A stretch of 64,000 nt of DNA from Symsagittifera roscoffensis (taxonomy: Eukaryota; Xenacoelomorpha; Acoela; Convolutidae): the NCBI RefSeq assembly GCF_963678635.1, contig NC_087069.1, positions 29,988,776 to 30,052,775 on the forward strand, given 5' to 3'. The position numbers and the translations under genes are program-made. The notes below the pieces were generated by a model. That model worked only from the letters and a program-made list of their open reading frames with translations. It did not search any database and was not told the DNA's origin. This document shows positions 35,069 through 48,818 of this stretch, piece by piece (positions within the stretch are counted from its first letter, which is position 1; each line of letters opens with the position of its first letter).

Positions 35069-37079
35069 ACAAAATTATAGCCTGAATAAATATTAAAATA
35101 GGTCACTAGCTCTTTTTCATTAATTCAGACTGATCCAATTGAGTGAGAGTTGAAAGAAGTTCGGACAGACCAAGTTACTCAATAAGAGCAATCGTTGCAT
35201 TTCGACAAATTTTTGCATGCTATCGTGTTTTCCATGACAACCTTGAGACTTCGGTCTATTAAGTTAGGCTTTGCATGAAAAATGTTTCCAAAATTAGGTC
35301 CATAGCTCTTAAAAATTTCTTTTTCATCAAAATTCTTTGCTACTAATATAATGCTTGAAAAAAATTTATCGGACAACCAAGCTCTAAACTAAATCTGACC
35401 TTGAGACTGAAATGGCGTTAAAAATGCAACCGAGACGCCAATAGCCGAGAGAATGACAATTTCCCGTAGAATTGAAGCGGAACTTTACAAACCTTGAGAT
35501 ACAAGCAAGTAAAGCTTCGCAAGTTAGCAAAAAAAAACAGACGCAAATCACTGCGGCGAAAGAAATTAAAACACTTTTAAAATAATTTTCAGAAACACTG
35601 TCGAGGAAAAACAACAAGAAAAAAAGTTTTCATTTACCGAGCAGCTACTAAGCCGACAAAAATTAATGGATGTCCATTCAGCCGGAAACAAAAATACCAT
35701 AAGAAAGTAATCACATTAAAAAAATTCGAGCGACCAAGTTTTAAGACTTGAAGCTTTTACACCCCATCACCCCGGAAAAACTCAAATTGATATGAAAACA
35801 ATTTTGCCCATTAAACTACTCAAACTACGACGACTAAGCTAATAAATGTACCGAAACCATGTGAACTAAAAAAAACCAAATTACTAACATATAACCAAAT
35901 TGTCGAATAAATACAGAAACTTTTTCACCCGTAGAAAAATCCTTTCTTTGGAAATTAAGACAACAAATGAGCGGACAAACGAAAGTCGGATTCAATTTTG
36001 TTCAAAAAAATTTCAATTTCAGAAATGAAACTTTTCCATCCGTAGAAAAATCCTTTCTTATGAAATTAAGACAAAAACTGAGCAGACAAACGAAAGTCGG
36101 ATTCAATTTTGTTCAAAAAACTCAATTTCAGAAATGACTAAAAAACAAGGTCCGTCCAGATTTCTAACGCCGTGCCTTAACTTCCACGCCATGCTAGAAG
36201 GATCCTGGAAGTTCTTTAGGTTCAATAATACAGAATCGTCAACTTCTTACAATAATTAGTTCTAGTTTAAAAGTCAGACTTATATTTATAAGCCAAAATT
36301 TTGGACAGACAAAATTAATTAAGAACATCATTTGACCAATTTTAGAACAATTTTACATGCAGAAGATAATTTATCCGACTAAATTTGTGTGCCAAGGTTG
36401 ACTGATAAGAGAAAATAAAGGCAAAGTTCTGTCAAAATGATAAAGAGGCTCTTTTTAATGGGTGCTGTTTGTCCGAACTTTTTGCAGCACTCTTTCGAAA
36501 ATTTAAGACGTGCAATAATAATGTTATAACCTATTTAGTTAATATCGAATTGTTGGCAATATACTTTTCGACAAGCAACTCCAAATGGAGTCAATTAATA
36601 TATAACTGTTGATTTTGCATCTTTCACCATTGTTTTGAATTTGAGCGTTTTGAGTTTGAATTTGAGAAAACCATTTCAAAAAAAATTCAACTGAAGCACC
36701 GCTTTTCGACCGATTAAGGATAAACACATGCTAAAAATTTGCCAATGCTTCTGCCGATTCGACGCAGCAAAATGAAACCAAATGCGCGCTATTTTACACG
36801 ATTCGGTTGGAAATACATGTATTATTACACAACGCTCATTTGTGTAAATACATATTTCACAATTTTAATCTTGTGATAAAATTTGAACCCTATGATAATT
36901 TAAAACTCGACAATTGCAAGAACCCATAAAGAGCACATAAGCATTAAAACCCATAGATAAGCATTTTCTACCTTAAAAACGCTATCTTGAGCAAAAAAAA
37001 TCTTAGTTAACATATTTCCGACCCTGTTGAGTCGCATCAACTCTCCTGGACTTTTGATTCATCCAAAAGCTTACAGGAC
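35069..37079. other. Intergenic, one short tandem duplication
   Basis: No gene recognised. 35914-36137 is a tandem pair of an about 111-bp unit containing CCGTAGAAAAATCCTTTCTT and CGGACAAACGAAAGTCGG. The segment at 35640-35870 shares diverged words with 26.0-26.4 kb. Confidence 0.5.
35914..36137. repeat. 111-bp tandem duplication
   Basis: Two adjacent copies containing GTAGAAAAATCCTTTCTT, then AGTCGGATTCAATTTTGTTC, with small differences. Confidence 0.85.
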
Positions 37080-40000
37080 AAATTCTTTTTATGTGAAGTA
37101 AAAAGTCCACGCAGACATAACTTGTGAACGAGAAAACATTTTTTTCGAAAGAAAGCAATAATGATACTTTTTACCATGGGCTCTCCCAACTGAAAGAGCA
37201 GGTCCCAAAAAAGATGTTGCAATTTTTGGCAGTGACTTGAATGAGCGCCGACATATTGGCAGATTCACAATTCGCCATTGCAACATCAATGGCGATAGAT
37301 TAGCATAGTTTGTCCAGACACACAGTTTGACAATTTGCAACCAAAAATCCAAGAATTCGATTGCGGTCATCTATCACAAATGTAGATGCAACTAACTATC
37401 ATTGCGTTCTTGACTCAGATCCCAACCCAAACAAGTCAAACGTTAAGACCTTAATGCACTGAAAAAACCAACGGCCAAAAACAAATTTGTGAACAAGCTG
37501 GCTGATTTATTCAGTGAAATTAACGAAACAATACTCAAGCGCACGGAGTCCCCGAGCTGATAGAGAAACGACTCCGCGCCTGCTCGCAATAAATATCAGA
37601 AGAGCTAAACAAGGAAAAAAAGAAATCCATTGAAAACGACAAGAACAGTTATTTGGAGAACACGGCAGAGGAGATGGCTGATTATGACACCATGGGCAAC
37701 ACACGAAAAATTTATTCACTGGTCAAGCGTTTAACTTGTGTCAAGAGCTCCATCAGCAATAATATCAAAGACGAGTCTGGAAACTTGGTAACAGACACGG
37801 CCAAAAAATAATAAAAATGGGTTAAGTATTTCGAAAAATTACTCAACCGCGTAGCATCGCCAACTAATATAGAGCCAAATGCTGCACAACCATTTGCGAC
37901 GGTTTCCAAGGAGTCCTTGTGAATCATTCATGCAATACACAAACTCAAGAGCAATTAAGCTGCTGGTGACAACAACATTCCTTCAGAACTGTTCATATAC
38001 GGTGAAAGCATGCTGGTAAAGGCCCTATACGTCCTACTTCAAATAATTTGGAACACTGAAGAGATGCTCAATGAATGAAAAACTGCTATCATCACCAAAG
38101 TTTAAAAAAAAGAGAGGGGCAAGAAAAAGTTCAAAACATCGTGGTATTTCGCTGCTGAACCTAGCTTTCAAAGTTTTGAAGCTGCGCTGAAAAACCGCCT
38201 AGAGCCGGCGTATGAATTGCACGGGAGAAGGAATCAGGCAGGATTCAAAAAGGGTCGTGGTTGTCGAGATCAAGTTTGCAATGCGACAGATCTTAGAACA
38301 ACGCACACAGTATAACCGCACCAGCATAGTCGTGATTAAGGACTTCAAGGCGACTTGTGAAAGCGTAAGCCGAGATATAATATGGAATATTTGCTACAGA
38401 AAAATCATTTCTCTTTTGAGAACCATGTATACTGAAACTTACTGCCTAGTCAGAGTTGTACAATACACTGTCACAAAATTCTCAGTGACACGCGGTGTAA
38501 AGTCCCTTTCTTTTCGATCCAATAATCGACTGAGTCATGTTCTCCACCCTTAAAGGCAGCAGATATCGAAGTGCACTCGACGAAACGGATGTAGCAGACA
38601 TGGATTTTGCTGATGATATTTGTTGCTTGTCCATGTGGTCGACACCTTCAAGTGGAAACGAGAGAGAAGACGGAAGATAGCGAAGGAGAGATTATACAAG
38701 GAAAACAAAGAAAAGAGCGAAACCACCGTTGTGACCTGGAACCAGCAACAGATGTTAATGCAGCGGAACAACAGACGAAATTTGAGAGAAGTGATGAATT
38801 TTTGTCAGAATAAGAGATGGAATGTGGTGCTGATTTCAGGTCTCTGTCGATGAGTCATATGGTTTAGAGAAGGTTCAGTAGTGATTCACTTCAAGAAATC
38901 AGCAATACTCTTGAGAATGGCGGCCAGCGTGGGAGAGAGAGAGGGAATGGTGCACGACATCAGTGAGCGAACAACGATGGTCAAGATCGGAAGCATTAAG
39001 TTGATCTCGAGCTATCAACCGGACACGAGCTACAAACCAGAAAATTAGAACGGTACCGATGGGAACTCGAAGAACACCTGAAGACAACAAGGGTCGATGA
39101 GTGGCTGATGATTGGAGGCAACCACAACTCAACAGTCGGAATAAACGAAGACGAGAAGTTTGTAAAAGGCACGTGTGGGCTGTTCGGCCTAGGCAGGACA
39201 ATCGAAGCAAGCGAAGATCTACTCCAATGGTGCCAGAACTCCGCCTCTGACCACCGGCCAAAGCAAATGCAGATCAGAACCTGCAAACCTGGATGGAAGA
39301 TACCGATACCGGAGAGACGGAACATAGAGAAGCTGAAAGAAAATGAAACTGCAGAGAAGTACAAAGAAGCAACGAGGAAACGTATGGAGGAGTAAACAGA
39401 GACAAGTTGGAGCGTAATGAACAAAGCACTGACAGAAACAGCCCTCGAGATATGCGGCAAAGAAACTAGACATGCCATGCATGCTGGGCAAAGGAGACAG
39501 TATCCAAGAAATGCGTGGAAACATCAGCCTAACTGAGAAAAGCAAAAGAAATACTCGAGAGGGAACAGAACACGGAGGGACGGAGGGTGCAGTATAAGGG
39601 AGCCAGAGAAAGAGAGAGAGAGCGTAGCGGATCAAGCTCATTGAGGAAGCTGGGTCTGCGGGACTCGAAGACAGCGAGCAGTTCTTACTGGTAGACTACC
39701 AGAACCATTTCTCGAAAGTCTCAGACGAGCGACACGAAAACCGAGAAGACACAGAAGCAGTACAGAGACGAGTAAAAGACATGGTACAAACGGAAAAGAC
39801 GACGAGAGGAACTACGGAGCTAGAGAAAAATCTGACCAAAACAGAAACCAAGAACGCCGATAAAAGATGGCGAAGACGTAGTGAGGATCACGTACATCAA
39901 ATTAGCGGACGAGAGGACACGTAACATGGTGATTGAGCTGGCCCAGCAGATAAACGAATCCCCGCCTCTAGAGTGAAAAGCGTGTCAAGACAAGCCTGGG

Positions 40001-42760
40001 GGTGCCTCTGTTCAAGAAAAAAGCAAGGAACGACCTCAACAACTATCGTGGAGTCTGTTTGCTAACGATGGTGTCGAGAACCTTGGCAAAAACACTAGCA
40101 ACAAGGTTGAAAAAAATGGGCGGAAGAAATGAACTTCATGGACGACACCCAACAGCGCTTCAGGAAAGGTATATGGACAGCAGATGTTCATCAGGATCCA
40201 CGAGGAAACACAGAGAGGCGTGAACATCAGCATGAAACAGCCAGAATATTCGGTAGCGACACTCCTAAACGTTACAAAAGCGTACCCCAGAGTTAAATTG
40301 CCAATCCTGACGAAGATCGGTATGAAAAGAAGAATGAAGAGGGCGCTAGAAGGTTTCCACGAGCAAACTGAATACAAGATAAAAGGCAGGGAAAGCAACA
40401 GTTCGAGTTGGACACCAAGAAGAGGTCTGAGAGAGGGGTGCTCAACATCACGCATACTCTTCAATATATACCACTCGACAGTGTTAAGACTGGCGCAGGA
40501 TGAAAGGAAGACGAGTGTAGGAACGAGGCCCGGTATCCGGTGACAGTTCGTCCCTGGACACTCGCTACCGCCGAGGGACAAGAAGAAAGCAAGGAACAAC
40601 ACCTCAACGCGGAAAATATTAATCACGGACTCTGTTCGCGGACGACATGACAATAATCGGGAAGAGATATGGATGCAGGAAGGAAAGAAGACGATCGCAG
40701 CAACAATAGAATTGTTCGAAGAGAAATGCCACCCGAACAAGGAAGAACACGTTGAGTTCGGAAGAAGCGAGGCCAAAGAAATAACGATGCTGGGAACCTA
40801 CATCGGGAGAACATACGACATGAAACAACGAGTCAGTAGGATGATGAAGGCTTGCTTTGTGATGAGGAAGAGAAAAAGCTGACCAAAAGAGCACAAGCCA
40901 GAACAATTGAAGCATGCGCAGAATCGACAGTGCTGTTCGATGCTCAAAGTAGACCAAGGCACAGAAGCGAGATGAACCAGTTACAAAAGCAGTGGACAAG
41001 ACGTACCGATGTGTGGTCAAAAAAGAAGAGCCGCCCATTAATTGAGATGCAGGATAAAGGAGTCAATAGTATGTTCAAAACCAGGCAGCAATTAGGCGTT
41101 AGCACTATTGAGGCCAAAATAACAAAACGAACCCTATAGCGCATTGATCACGTTTTGAGGATGGGCAATGGAACAATGACGAAACAAGTGACGCTGGGTT
41201 GGCCGACAGTAGAAGCAGGAACCGAGAACAAAAGGATACAAATGATGATAGAATACTGGCAAAATGTTTGAAAGACGCAGGAAGTGACCCCGACAACATG
41301 GAAAAGGTGGTGCTGAACAGAAGAGCCTGGAGGCGTGTTACGAACGAGAGGATTGAATATTTGCTGGAAGATGAAAGGAAATAAGCAAAAAGAGAAGCGA
41401 AGAGGGATCAGAGAGAAAAAATAACCAAGGAGAAACGAAGGCCCGTTTTGTGGAAAAATCCGGAGATGGAAGAACTACGCGGAGATGGAAACTCAAGTTA
41501 GGATTATGGACAAAGTAAAGAGAAAAAGGAGAAAACTGCTCTAACTGTGGCCTGAAAACGGCATGCCAAGCAAACTTAACAAATCATCTGAAAGGCTGTG
41601 AGCCAAGAAACCAGGAGTGTGAAAAATTTGGAAAAATAGTGAGTAGAAGCAATCTAGCACGACATCGCAAAACGATCACAACAAAAAAATAGACCAGCAC
41701 TTACCACGGTAACAAGATCTACCAACGAATGTGGTATATGCGTGATCCTCGTCAAAAAGGAATGGGCGAAATACTGCGTGGATTGTAAAGGATGGAACCA
41801 GAGAAGATGCGCTAGAATGACGATAAACGAGATAAAGGACCATTCGAACTACCGTTGGCACAGTGAGTGCGAAAACGCCCAAAAGGGCGCCGCTGTGCAC
41901 CGGAAACCCGTGCAAACTCTTCAAAAGCTGAATGGCAGAGACGATATTTGTTAACTAGAAGACAATGAAACCGACGCTCAGATTTTCTTAAAATCAGTAA
42001 CAAAAAGCAGCAACAACCGGTCTAGAAACCAACATAGATACAAACAAAATTCTGCTCAACAGAAAAAACTATCAATTTGCACTGCTAAGGTCAAACCCTC
42101 GCCCGAGTAGACAATTTAACTCCTCTCTAGGCAGAAATATTCAGATGGACGAAAAACATTTCGCATGAAGTCAAAGTGAGAACTGGCAAAGCCAATGGTA
42201 GCTTTAGAAAGCTCAACAATGTGTGGAAGTCTCGCTACTTATTACCCTTGAGATTAAAAGCCCAAGTCTGCAACGCTTCTATTAGAAGTACTTGTCTCTA
42301 TGGCTTCGAGTCTTGGCCTGTGAAAGTTTCACGCTTTCACGCAACGTGGACAAGCTTAAATCCTTCGAACATCGATGATTTAATTTTATAGCCCGAGAAA
42401 CTGAGTTGTGCCATCACATGTGGTAAGAGCAGTGTTGAAGCTCGAAAATAGTATTACCGAAGTTAATCAAATTTCTATGATTTACGACTGAGAGAAGACC
42501 ATGTTTTACGACCGAGAGAAGACGAAATTCCCAACGCAAACAAAAACGATATCGTTTGGGATGTTCAAAAGGCGGACAGTAGACAGTGATGTCTGCAAAC
42601 GATTAAAAACAACATATTGAAAACGCTCTTTAAAGCCGAAATCTGGGAACTGAATAACCTGCAAAATTAGAAAACTCACACTGAGAGGCCACGTCCAGCT
42701 TCGCACAACTTGCGATACAACAGACTGCCATGACAACTAACCAACAAAACAAGATATGAA
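37080..42760 (+). pseudogene. LINE A: EN-RT element, split by LINE B
   Basis: 37080-37380 is the end of an endonuclease domain (FGSDLNERRHIGRF, then NINGDRL). 37650-38260 is linker and RT start (NTRKIYSLVKRLT, GDNNIPSELF, then QAGFKKGRGCRDQV). 38595-38624 encodes the catalytic strand DMDFADDIC. The reading then stops and resumes at 41940 with DDIC and downstream RT-thumb/C-terminal segments (TGLETNIDTNK at about 42020, KLNNVWKSRYLLPLR and STCLYGFESW at 42205-42325). Frameshifts and stops are many. The element copied itself by target-primed reverse transcription; it is dead. 38625-41939 belongs to LINE B. Confidence 0.8.
38625..41939 (+). mobile_element. LINE B: EN-RT element nested in LINE A
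   Basis: About 38750-39400 carries an endonuclease: NLREVMNFCQNKRWNVVLIS, then VDEWLMIGGNHNSTVG, GLGRTIEASEDLLQWC and SDHRPK. 39990-40130 is RT (VPLFKKKARNDLNNYRGVCL, SRTLAKTLATRLKK). 40632 onward encodes the catalytic LFADDMTIIG. 41100-41160 has a T-L-x-R-I-D-H-V-L-R-M segment, and 41560-41870 has Cys/His pairs of a zinc-binding tail. Multiple frameshifts and stops make it inactive, but it is GC-richer than LINE A. Flanks GATGATATTTGTT and GACGATATTTGTT form a 13-bp target duplication (12/13), and no poly(A) is present. Confidence 0.85.
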
Positions 42761-43151
42761 AACCGGAGAAAAAAAATTCCACATTTGTCTTCAAAAAACA
42801 TTCCTTTCAAGAAAATACACAACGAAACAAGATAATCTTAGCCTAATTGCTGTGATTAACTTATTAAATAGTTCAACTTTACCGCTTGTGTGTTTTCATA
42901 TCATATGCGCGCTGGGCTTTCCTCTTCTTGTTATCTTACCAAACCTCGCCGTCCCAGCCGTAGGCGAGTGAAGTTTCCCTGGCGTAACTAGACGCAAAAA
43001 AGAGTAAGCTGGTTTTTGCCTAAGCAATTTTTAACCCTAAGTGAAAGTATTCATACATCACCCCAAAGAACTTCCTTTCTCGCCCCAGTTGTTTGTGTTT
43101 CAGATAAAAGCCGCGATTCCAGGCAAGACGCATCCCTGAGTTCTCACAGAA

Positions 43152-43625
43152 ACTAGTTATTGGGACTTCAAGGACCAAATATATCAAACCAGCTCTAGTA
43201 AAATCAACAATTCACTCCTACCGCGGCGCAACGCTTCATGATCTGTTTGAAACAGTTTTGCAATACAGACCAAAGAGCCTAAATACAGTAACAATAGTTG
43301 CTGGATACAAAGACAACAGGCTGCATCCACAAGAATTAGAACAGTAGTGCAAAAACTGGATCAACCTCGTCACTAACAAGTTTCAGCCCAAGACACTGAT
43401 CATCACCAAAACAATTCAGAACTGTAATAATTCCGATGTAAACCGCAAAATTTATATTCATAATCATCTGCTGTTCAATTTGATAAATAGATTTGTACAC
43501 CTCCATACACTTATTGTTTCACCTAACCTCAACCTAAATCTAACCCCTCAAATGTTCTGCCGTGATGGTATCCATTTCTCGTTCTACAGTAATGATTTCT
43601 TTACAATTTTTTTTTGCAAATTTAA
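43152..43625 (+). pseudogene. LINE D N-terminal SGNH/esterase-like segment
   Basis: Reads VIGTSRTKYIKPALVKST, TVTIVAGYKDN and later NLNLTPQMFCRDGIHFS. The spacing (small-residue loop, central V-V-x-G strand, late D-G-x-H) resembles SGNH hydrolases found in some LINE ORF1 proteins. One in-frame stop is present. The call is tentative. Confidence 0.45.
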
Positions 43626-43666
43626 TCTATAAATTCTCACTAACTTGACACCGCCTCCTTCCTAAA

Positions 43667-43840
43667 ATGGCTACTCAAACACACTGCCTTATTTGGAAAA
43701 ACAGCTTGCGAGGCGGAGGTGTTTTGTGCTTCACATGCTCAGGCTACATGCATGTAAAATGCAGCGGCCTAGCCCGCAGTAGTGATCACTATTAAGATTT
43801 CAGTTGTCATCGCTGCACCTCCCAATTTCAGTCAGCTAAC
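43667..43840 (+). pseudogene. LINE D PHD-type zinc finger
   Basis: Starts MATQTHCLIW and continues GGVLCFTCSGYMHVKCSGL, then, after a stop, FSCHRCTSQF. C-x2-C, H-x2-C and a final C-x2-C give the PHD layout, probably for nucleic acid or histone binding by the element protein. Confidence 0.7.
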
Positions 43841-44198
43841 GACAAGCATGAATGCAATCCCCCAACCCTAGCTACAACCCGCTCCCACAAATGCACCCTC
43901 ACCCTTCCACTGCCCACACTCACAAGACTCAGGAGAGTCTTCCACTATAGAACCTAGAACAATACAAGACCCAAGGGCAAACCCCTGTCCAGAACTCATA
44001 GAAACCACCAGAAAAATATACATCGAAGTGGTCCACTGGAAACCGGTCTTTATGATCTTGACAAAAAATAAAGTTGGTTATAACTTCATTGAAACCCTCA
44101 ATACAACTTTGAACAGCCTAATAGAAAACAACGAAAATACCTTTGCAATGCACACAGCAATGATTTTTCAACACTTACTAGTATGCAAATCGAAGTCC

Positions 44199-45865
44199 TA
44201 AAATGATGAATCTTTATCCAAAACAATAGCAAAGCGACTTAAGCAATGGCAAGAGGGAGACCTGGATGGACTATATAACGAAGGGAAGGCGCTGCAAATG
44301 CGCTTGTTGAAAGGAAGTGGAACAAAAACTGAAACTGAAAAACAACAGTTCAACAAACTAATGAATACTGGAGAAATATCACGCGCAATTCGAAAACTAA
44401 CAGACACATCCAAAGGCGTTCTTTCGCTTGACGAGATCGTCAAAGGTAAGACAGTAGAACATACTTTCATAGAGAAGCACCCACCATCTAAACCAATTGA
44501 TGAGAACTATATTACACCAGTCTCAAACGAAACAATTCCTTTCCATCCATCGATATTTGATCAGAAAAACGGTCAACATATCAAGAAGGCAGCCATGAGA
44601 ACGCACGGATCGCAAGGACCATCTGGCCTCGATGTAAATGAATGGAGACGTATTTTAACACACTTCGGGCAACAATCAGTTGAGATTCCAAAAACAATTG
44701 CTAAAATTGTCAAAAAATTGGCCACCGAAGAACTAAATCCAGAACTGATGGAACCATATAACGCATGTAGATTAAAACCCTTAGATAATAATCCAGGAGT
44801 AAGACCCATAGGCATAGAAGAAGTTATGCGTAGGATAATAGGGCGAACAATAACTAAATGCCTAAAAAACGAACTCATGTTGCTCGGCTCAAACTACCAA
44901 CTCGGTCTAGGACAAAAATGTGGCATTGAATATGCGATCCACACGCTACGAGATCAATACAGTAAAACTTTCGCCGATGCTGTTTTACTGATAGATGCCG
45001 AAAACGCTTTCAACTCGCTGAACCGAAAGCTGGCATTGAAAAACAGCAAAAATACCTGCCCTTCCCTTTTATTAGCGATTAAGAACTCCTACTCCAATCA
45101 ATCTAAACTGTTCGTTAACAAAAAATCATGTACTCTCAAGAATGGACAATCCAGGGGGATCCACTAGCAATGGCCATGTACGGTCTAGCCATAATACCCC
45201 TCATAAAACTTCTATCAGTAGACGATGTAACCCAGAAATGGTACGCAGACGACGGAAACGCAGTCGGTAAATTAAGCAATCTACGAATCGTCCTCGATCA
45301 AATTGTATCACTGGGTAAATTTTTCGGGTACCACGTGAAAGCATCCAAATGCCAACTCATTGACAAGGATGAAAAACTCGGTGAAGCTCAGAATATTTTC
45401 GCAAACACAGGAATCACTATAAAGGCAGGAACCCGAGTGCTTGGTTCAGTTATAGGAACAGAATCTGAATGTAAAAAGTTTCTCGAGTTTTAACAGAATG
45501 AGCAAATCAAAATTTTGAAAAAACTAACGAAAATCGCTAAAACCTCCCCCCAAATCGTTTATGCTCGCTATACTAAAGGAGTTCAAGAAAAGTTTTCATT
45601 TCTTGCCAGGACAACGCATAATACTATGGAAAACTTAGAAATATGTGAAAAAATTATCAAAGAACAATTATTACCTAACCTAGTCGGTAAAGACACTTTA
45701 ATCCGCCAGTTCCGTGAGATATCTTCCTTACCCCTTGAAATGAGCGGACTTAACATCAAGCTGCCATCCGATCATGAAAGCTATCTAGAATGGTCTAAGG
45801 AAACATCACTAGTACTTGAATCTCAAGATCCTGTTACAGCAGTAACACAGCAAGAAAAAATATGA
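44199..45865 (+). pseudogene. LINE D reverse transcriptase
   Basis: An open frame to 45167 contains GPSGLDVNEWRRIL, ACRLKPLDNNPGVRPIGIEE (fingers) and VLLIDAENAFNSLNR (first catalytic Asp region). A single-base shift near 45130-45150 leads into WTIQGDPLAMAMYGLA (the Q-G-D-P motif) and QKWYADDGNAVG (catalytic YADD). A TAA at 45491 and a later shift near 45865 break the rest. The catalytic residues themselves are intact. Confidence 0.9.
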
Positions 45866-48818
45866 ACGACAATCAAAAAATTGAAAACTGATAGACGAAA
45901 TCAAAAAAAAAAACCTCATTAAGTCGTTAAATGAAACAGATAAATACGCAATCGACCTGGCCTCTGAAAAGGGAGCCCCTAACTGGCTCAATGCTTTACC
46001 ACAGCAGATACAACTTCAACCTGAATAAATCAAAATTCAGAGATGGTATTTACTTAAGATACGGATCAGAACCGACCAAAACCCCACTCACATGTGCATG
46101 TAGTGCTAATTTTAACTTGACACATGCGCTTCACTGTGCAAAGGGTGGTTACACACACATAAGACACAATGAAATTAGAGACACAAACGCCAACCTCTAG
46201 AACGAGGTTTGCCATGACTTCGAGTTTGAGCCGAAATTTCAGCCGTTGCAAGGCGAAAGCTTTGTCAAGAATTCAACTAGAACTGAAGATGAGGTACGAC
46301 TTGACATTAAGGCAAACGGACTCTGTGGTTCACGATTCAGCCGCGCTTTCTTTGATGTGAAAATTTTCAATCCCCATGCCAGAACATCACGAAAACTGAA
46401 TAGAGACGCATACAAATACCACGAAACGCTGAAGAACTCCAAATATCAGCAAAGAATTTTAAACGTAGAGCAGAGAAGCTTCTGCCCGCTAATTTTCGGA
46501 TGCACCGGTGGTGCTTCTCCAACCGTCATGCGGACGATGCAGCGATTAGCCGAAGAACTAAGTGAAAAAAGACAAGAAAGCTATCCAGAATCTATAAACT
46601 ACATAAGAACTAAAATAAGCTTCGCGCTCCTGAGGAGCTCTATACTTTGTATAAGGGAGTGCAGATCGCCACGCAAAGTTCAATTTCATTTCTTGCCAGG
46701 ACAACGCCTAACACTATGAAAAACTTGGAATTTGTGAAAATATTATCAAAGAACAATTATTACCTAACCTAGTCGGTAAAGACACTTTAAACCCCCAGTT
46801 CCGTGAGATATCTTCCTTACCCCTTAAAATGGGCGGACTTAACATCAAGCTGCCATCCGATCATGAAAGCTATCTAGAATGGTCTAAGGAAACATCACTA
46901 GTACTTGAATCTCAAGATCCTGTTACAGCAGTAACACAGCAAGAAAAAATATGAACGAAAATCAAAAAATTAAAAACTGATAGACGAAATCAAAAAAAAA
47001 CAAACCTCATTAAGTCCTTAAAGGAAACAGATAAATACGCAATCGACCTGTCCTCTGAAAAGGGAGCCCCTAACTGGCTCAATGCTTTACCACAGCAGAT
47101 ACAACTTCAACCTGAATAAATCAAAATTCAGAGATGGTATTTACTTAAGATACGGATCAGAACCGACCAAAACCCCACTCACATGTGCATGTAGTGCTAA
47201 TTTTAACTTGACACATGCGCTTCACTGTGCAAAGGGTGGTTACACACACATAAGACACAATGAAATTAGAGACACAAACGCCAACCTCTAGAACGAGGTT
47301 TGCCATGACTTCGAGTTTGAGCCGAAATTTCAGCCGTTGCAAGGCGAAAGCTTTGTCAAGAATTCAACTAGAACTGAAGATGAGGTACGACTTGACATTA
47401 AGGCAAACGGACTCTGTGGTTCACGATTCAGCCGCGCTTTCTTTGATGTGAAAATTTTCAATCCCCATGCCAGAACATCACGAAAACTGCATAGAGACGC
47501 ATACAAATACCACGAAACGCTGAAGAACTCCAAATATCAGCAAAGAATTTTAAACGTAGAGCAGAGAAGCTTCTGCGCGCTAATTTTCGGATGCACCGGT
47601 GGTGCTGCTCCAACCGTCATGCAGACGATGCAGCGATTAGCCGAAAAACTAAGTGAAAAAAGACAAGAAAGCTATCCAGAATCTATAAACTACATAAGAA
47701 CTAAAATAAGCTTCGCGCTCCTGAGGAGCTCTATACTTTGTATAAGGGAGTGCAGATCGCCACGCAAAGTTCAATTTCATTTCTTGCCAGGACAACGCCT
47801 AACACTATGAAAAACTTGGAATTTGTGAAAATATTATCAAAGAACAATTATTACCTAACCTAGTCGGTAAAGACACTTTAAACCCCCAGTTCCGTGAGAT
47901 ATCTTCCTTACCCCTTAAAATGGGCGGACTTAACATCAAGCTGCCATCCGATCATGAAAGCTATCTAGAATGGTCTAAGGAAACATCACTAGTACTTGAA
48001 TCTCAAGATCCTGTTACAGCAGTAACACAGCAAGAAAAAATATGAACGAAAATCAAAAAATTAAAAACTGATAGACGAAATCAAAAAAAAACAAACCTCA
48101 TTAAGTACTTAAAGGAAACAGATAAATACGCAATCGACCTGTCCTCTGAAAAGGGAGCCTCTAACTGGCTCAATGCTTTACCACAGCAGTTACAACTTCA
48201 ACCTGAATAAATCAGAATTCAGAGATGGTATTTACTTAAGATACGGATCAGAACCGACCAAAACCCCACTCACATGTGCATGTGGTGCTAATTTTAACTT
48301 GACACATGCGCTTCACTGTGCAAAGGGTGGTTACACACACATAAGACACAATGAAATTAGAGACACAAACGCCAACCTCTAGAACGAGGTTTGCCATGAC
48401 TTCGAGTTTGAGCCGAAATTTCAGCCGTTGCAAGGCAAAAGCTTTGTCAAGAATTCACTAGAACTGAAGATGAGGTACGACTTGACATTAAGGCAAACGG
48501 AATCTGTGGTTCACGATTCAGCCGCCCTTTCTTTGATGTGAAAATTTTCAATCCCCATGCCAGAACATCACGAAAACTGCATAAAGACGCATACAAATAC
48601 CACGAAACGCTGAAGAACTCCAAATATCAGCAAAGAATTTTAAACGTAGAGCAGAGTAGCTTCTGCCCGCTAATTTTCGGATGCACCGGTGGTGCTGCTC
48701 CAACAGCTACGCGGACGATGCAGCGATTAGCCGAAAAACTATGTGAAAAAAGACAAAGCTATCCAGAATCTATTAACTACATAAGAACTAAAATAAGCTT
48801 CGCGCTCCTTGACCAGAC
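45597..48818 (+). repeat. Tandem triplication of LINE D 3' half, 1091-bp unit
   Basis: Copies start at 45597, 46687 and 47778 (CATTTCTTGCCAGGACAACGC region) and are nearly identical. Each encodes LTCACSANFNLTHALHC, GYTHIRHNEIRD, then EVRLDIKANG and AFFDVKIFNPHA, i.e. a Cys/His cluster and a likely PD-(D/E)xK core (D in RLDI, D-x-K in FDVK). All three share an in-frame TAG before NEVCHD, so the stop pre-dates duplication. Copies 1 and 2 end with LLRSSILCIRECRS; copy 3 breaks off after FALL into different sequence to 48985. Confidence 0.95.

Noticed and set aside
40036-40776. 246-codon minus-strand open frame, and similar ones at 38899-39641
   Set aside because: They lie opposite the LINE B coding sequence, have low-complexity Ser/Leu/Phe content and match no family; antisense shadows.
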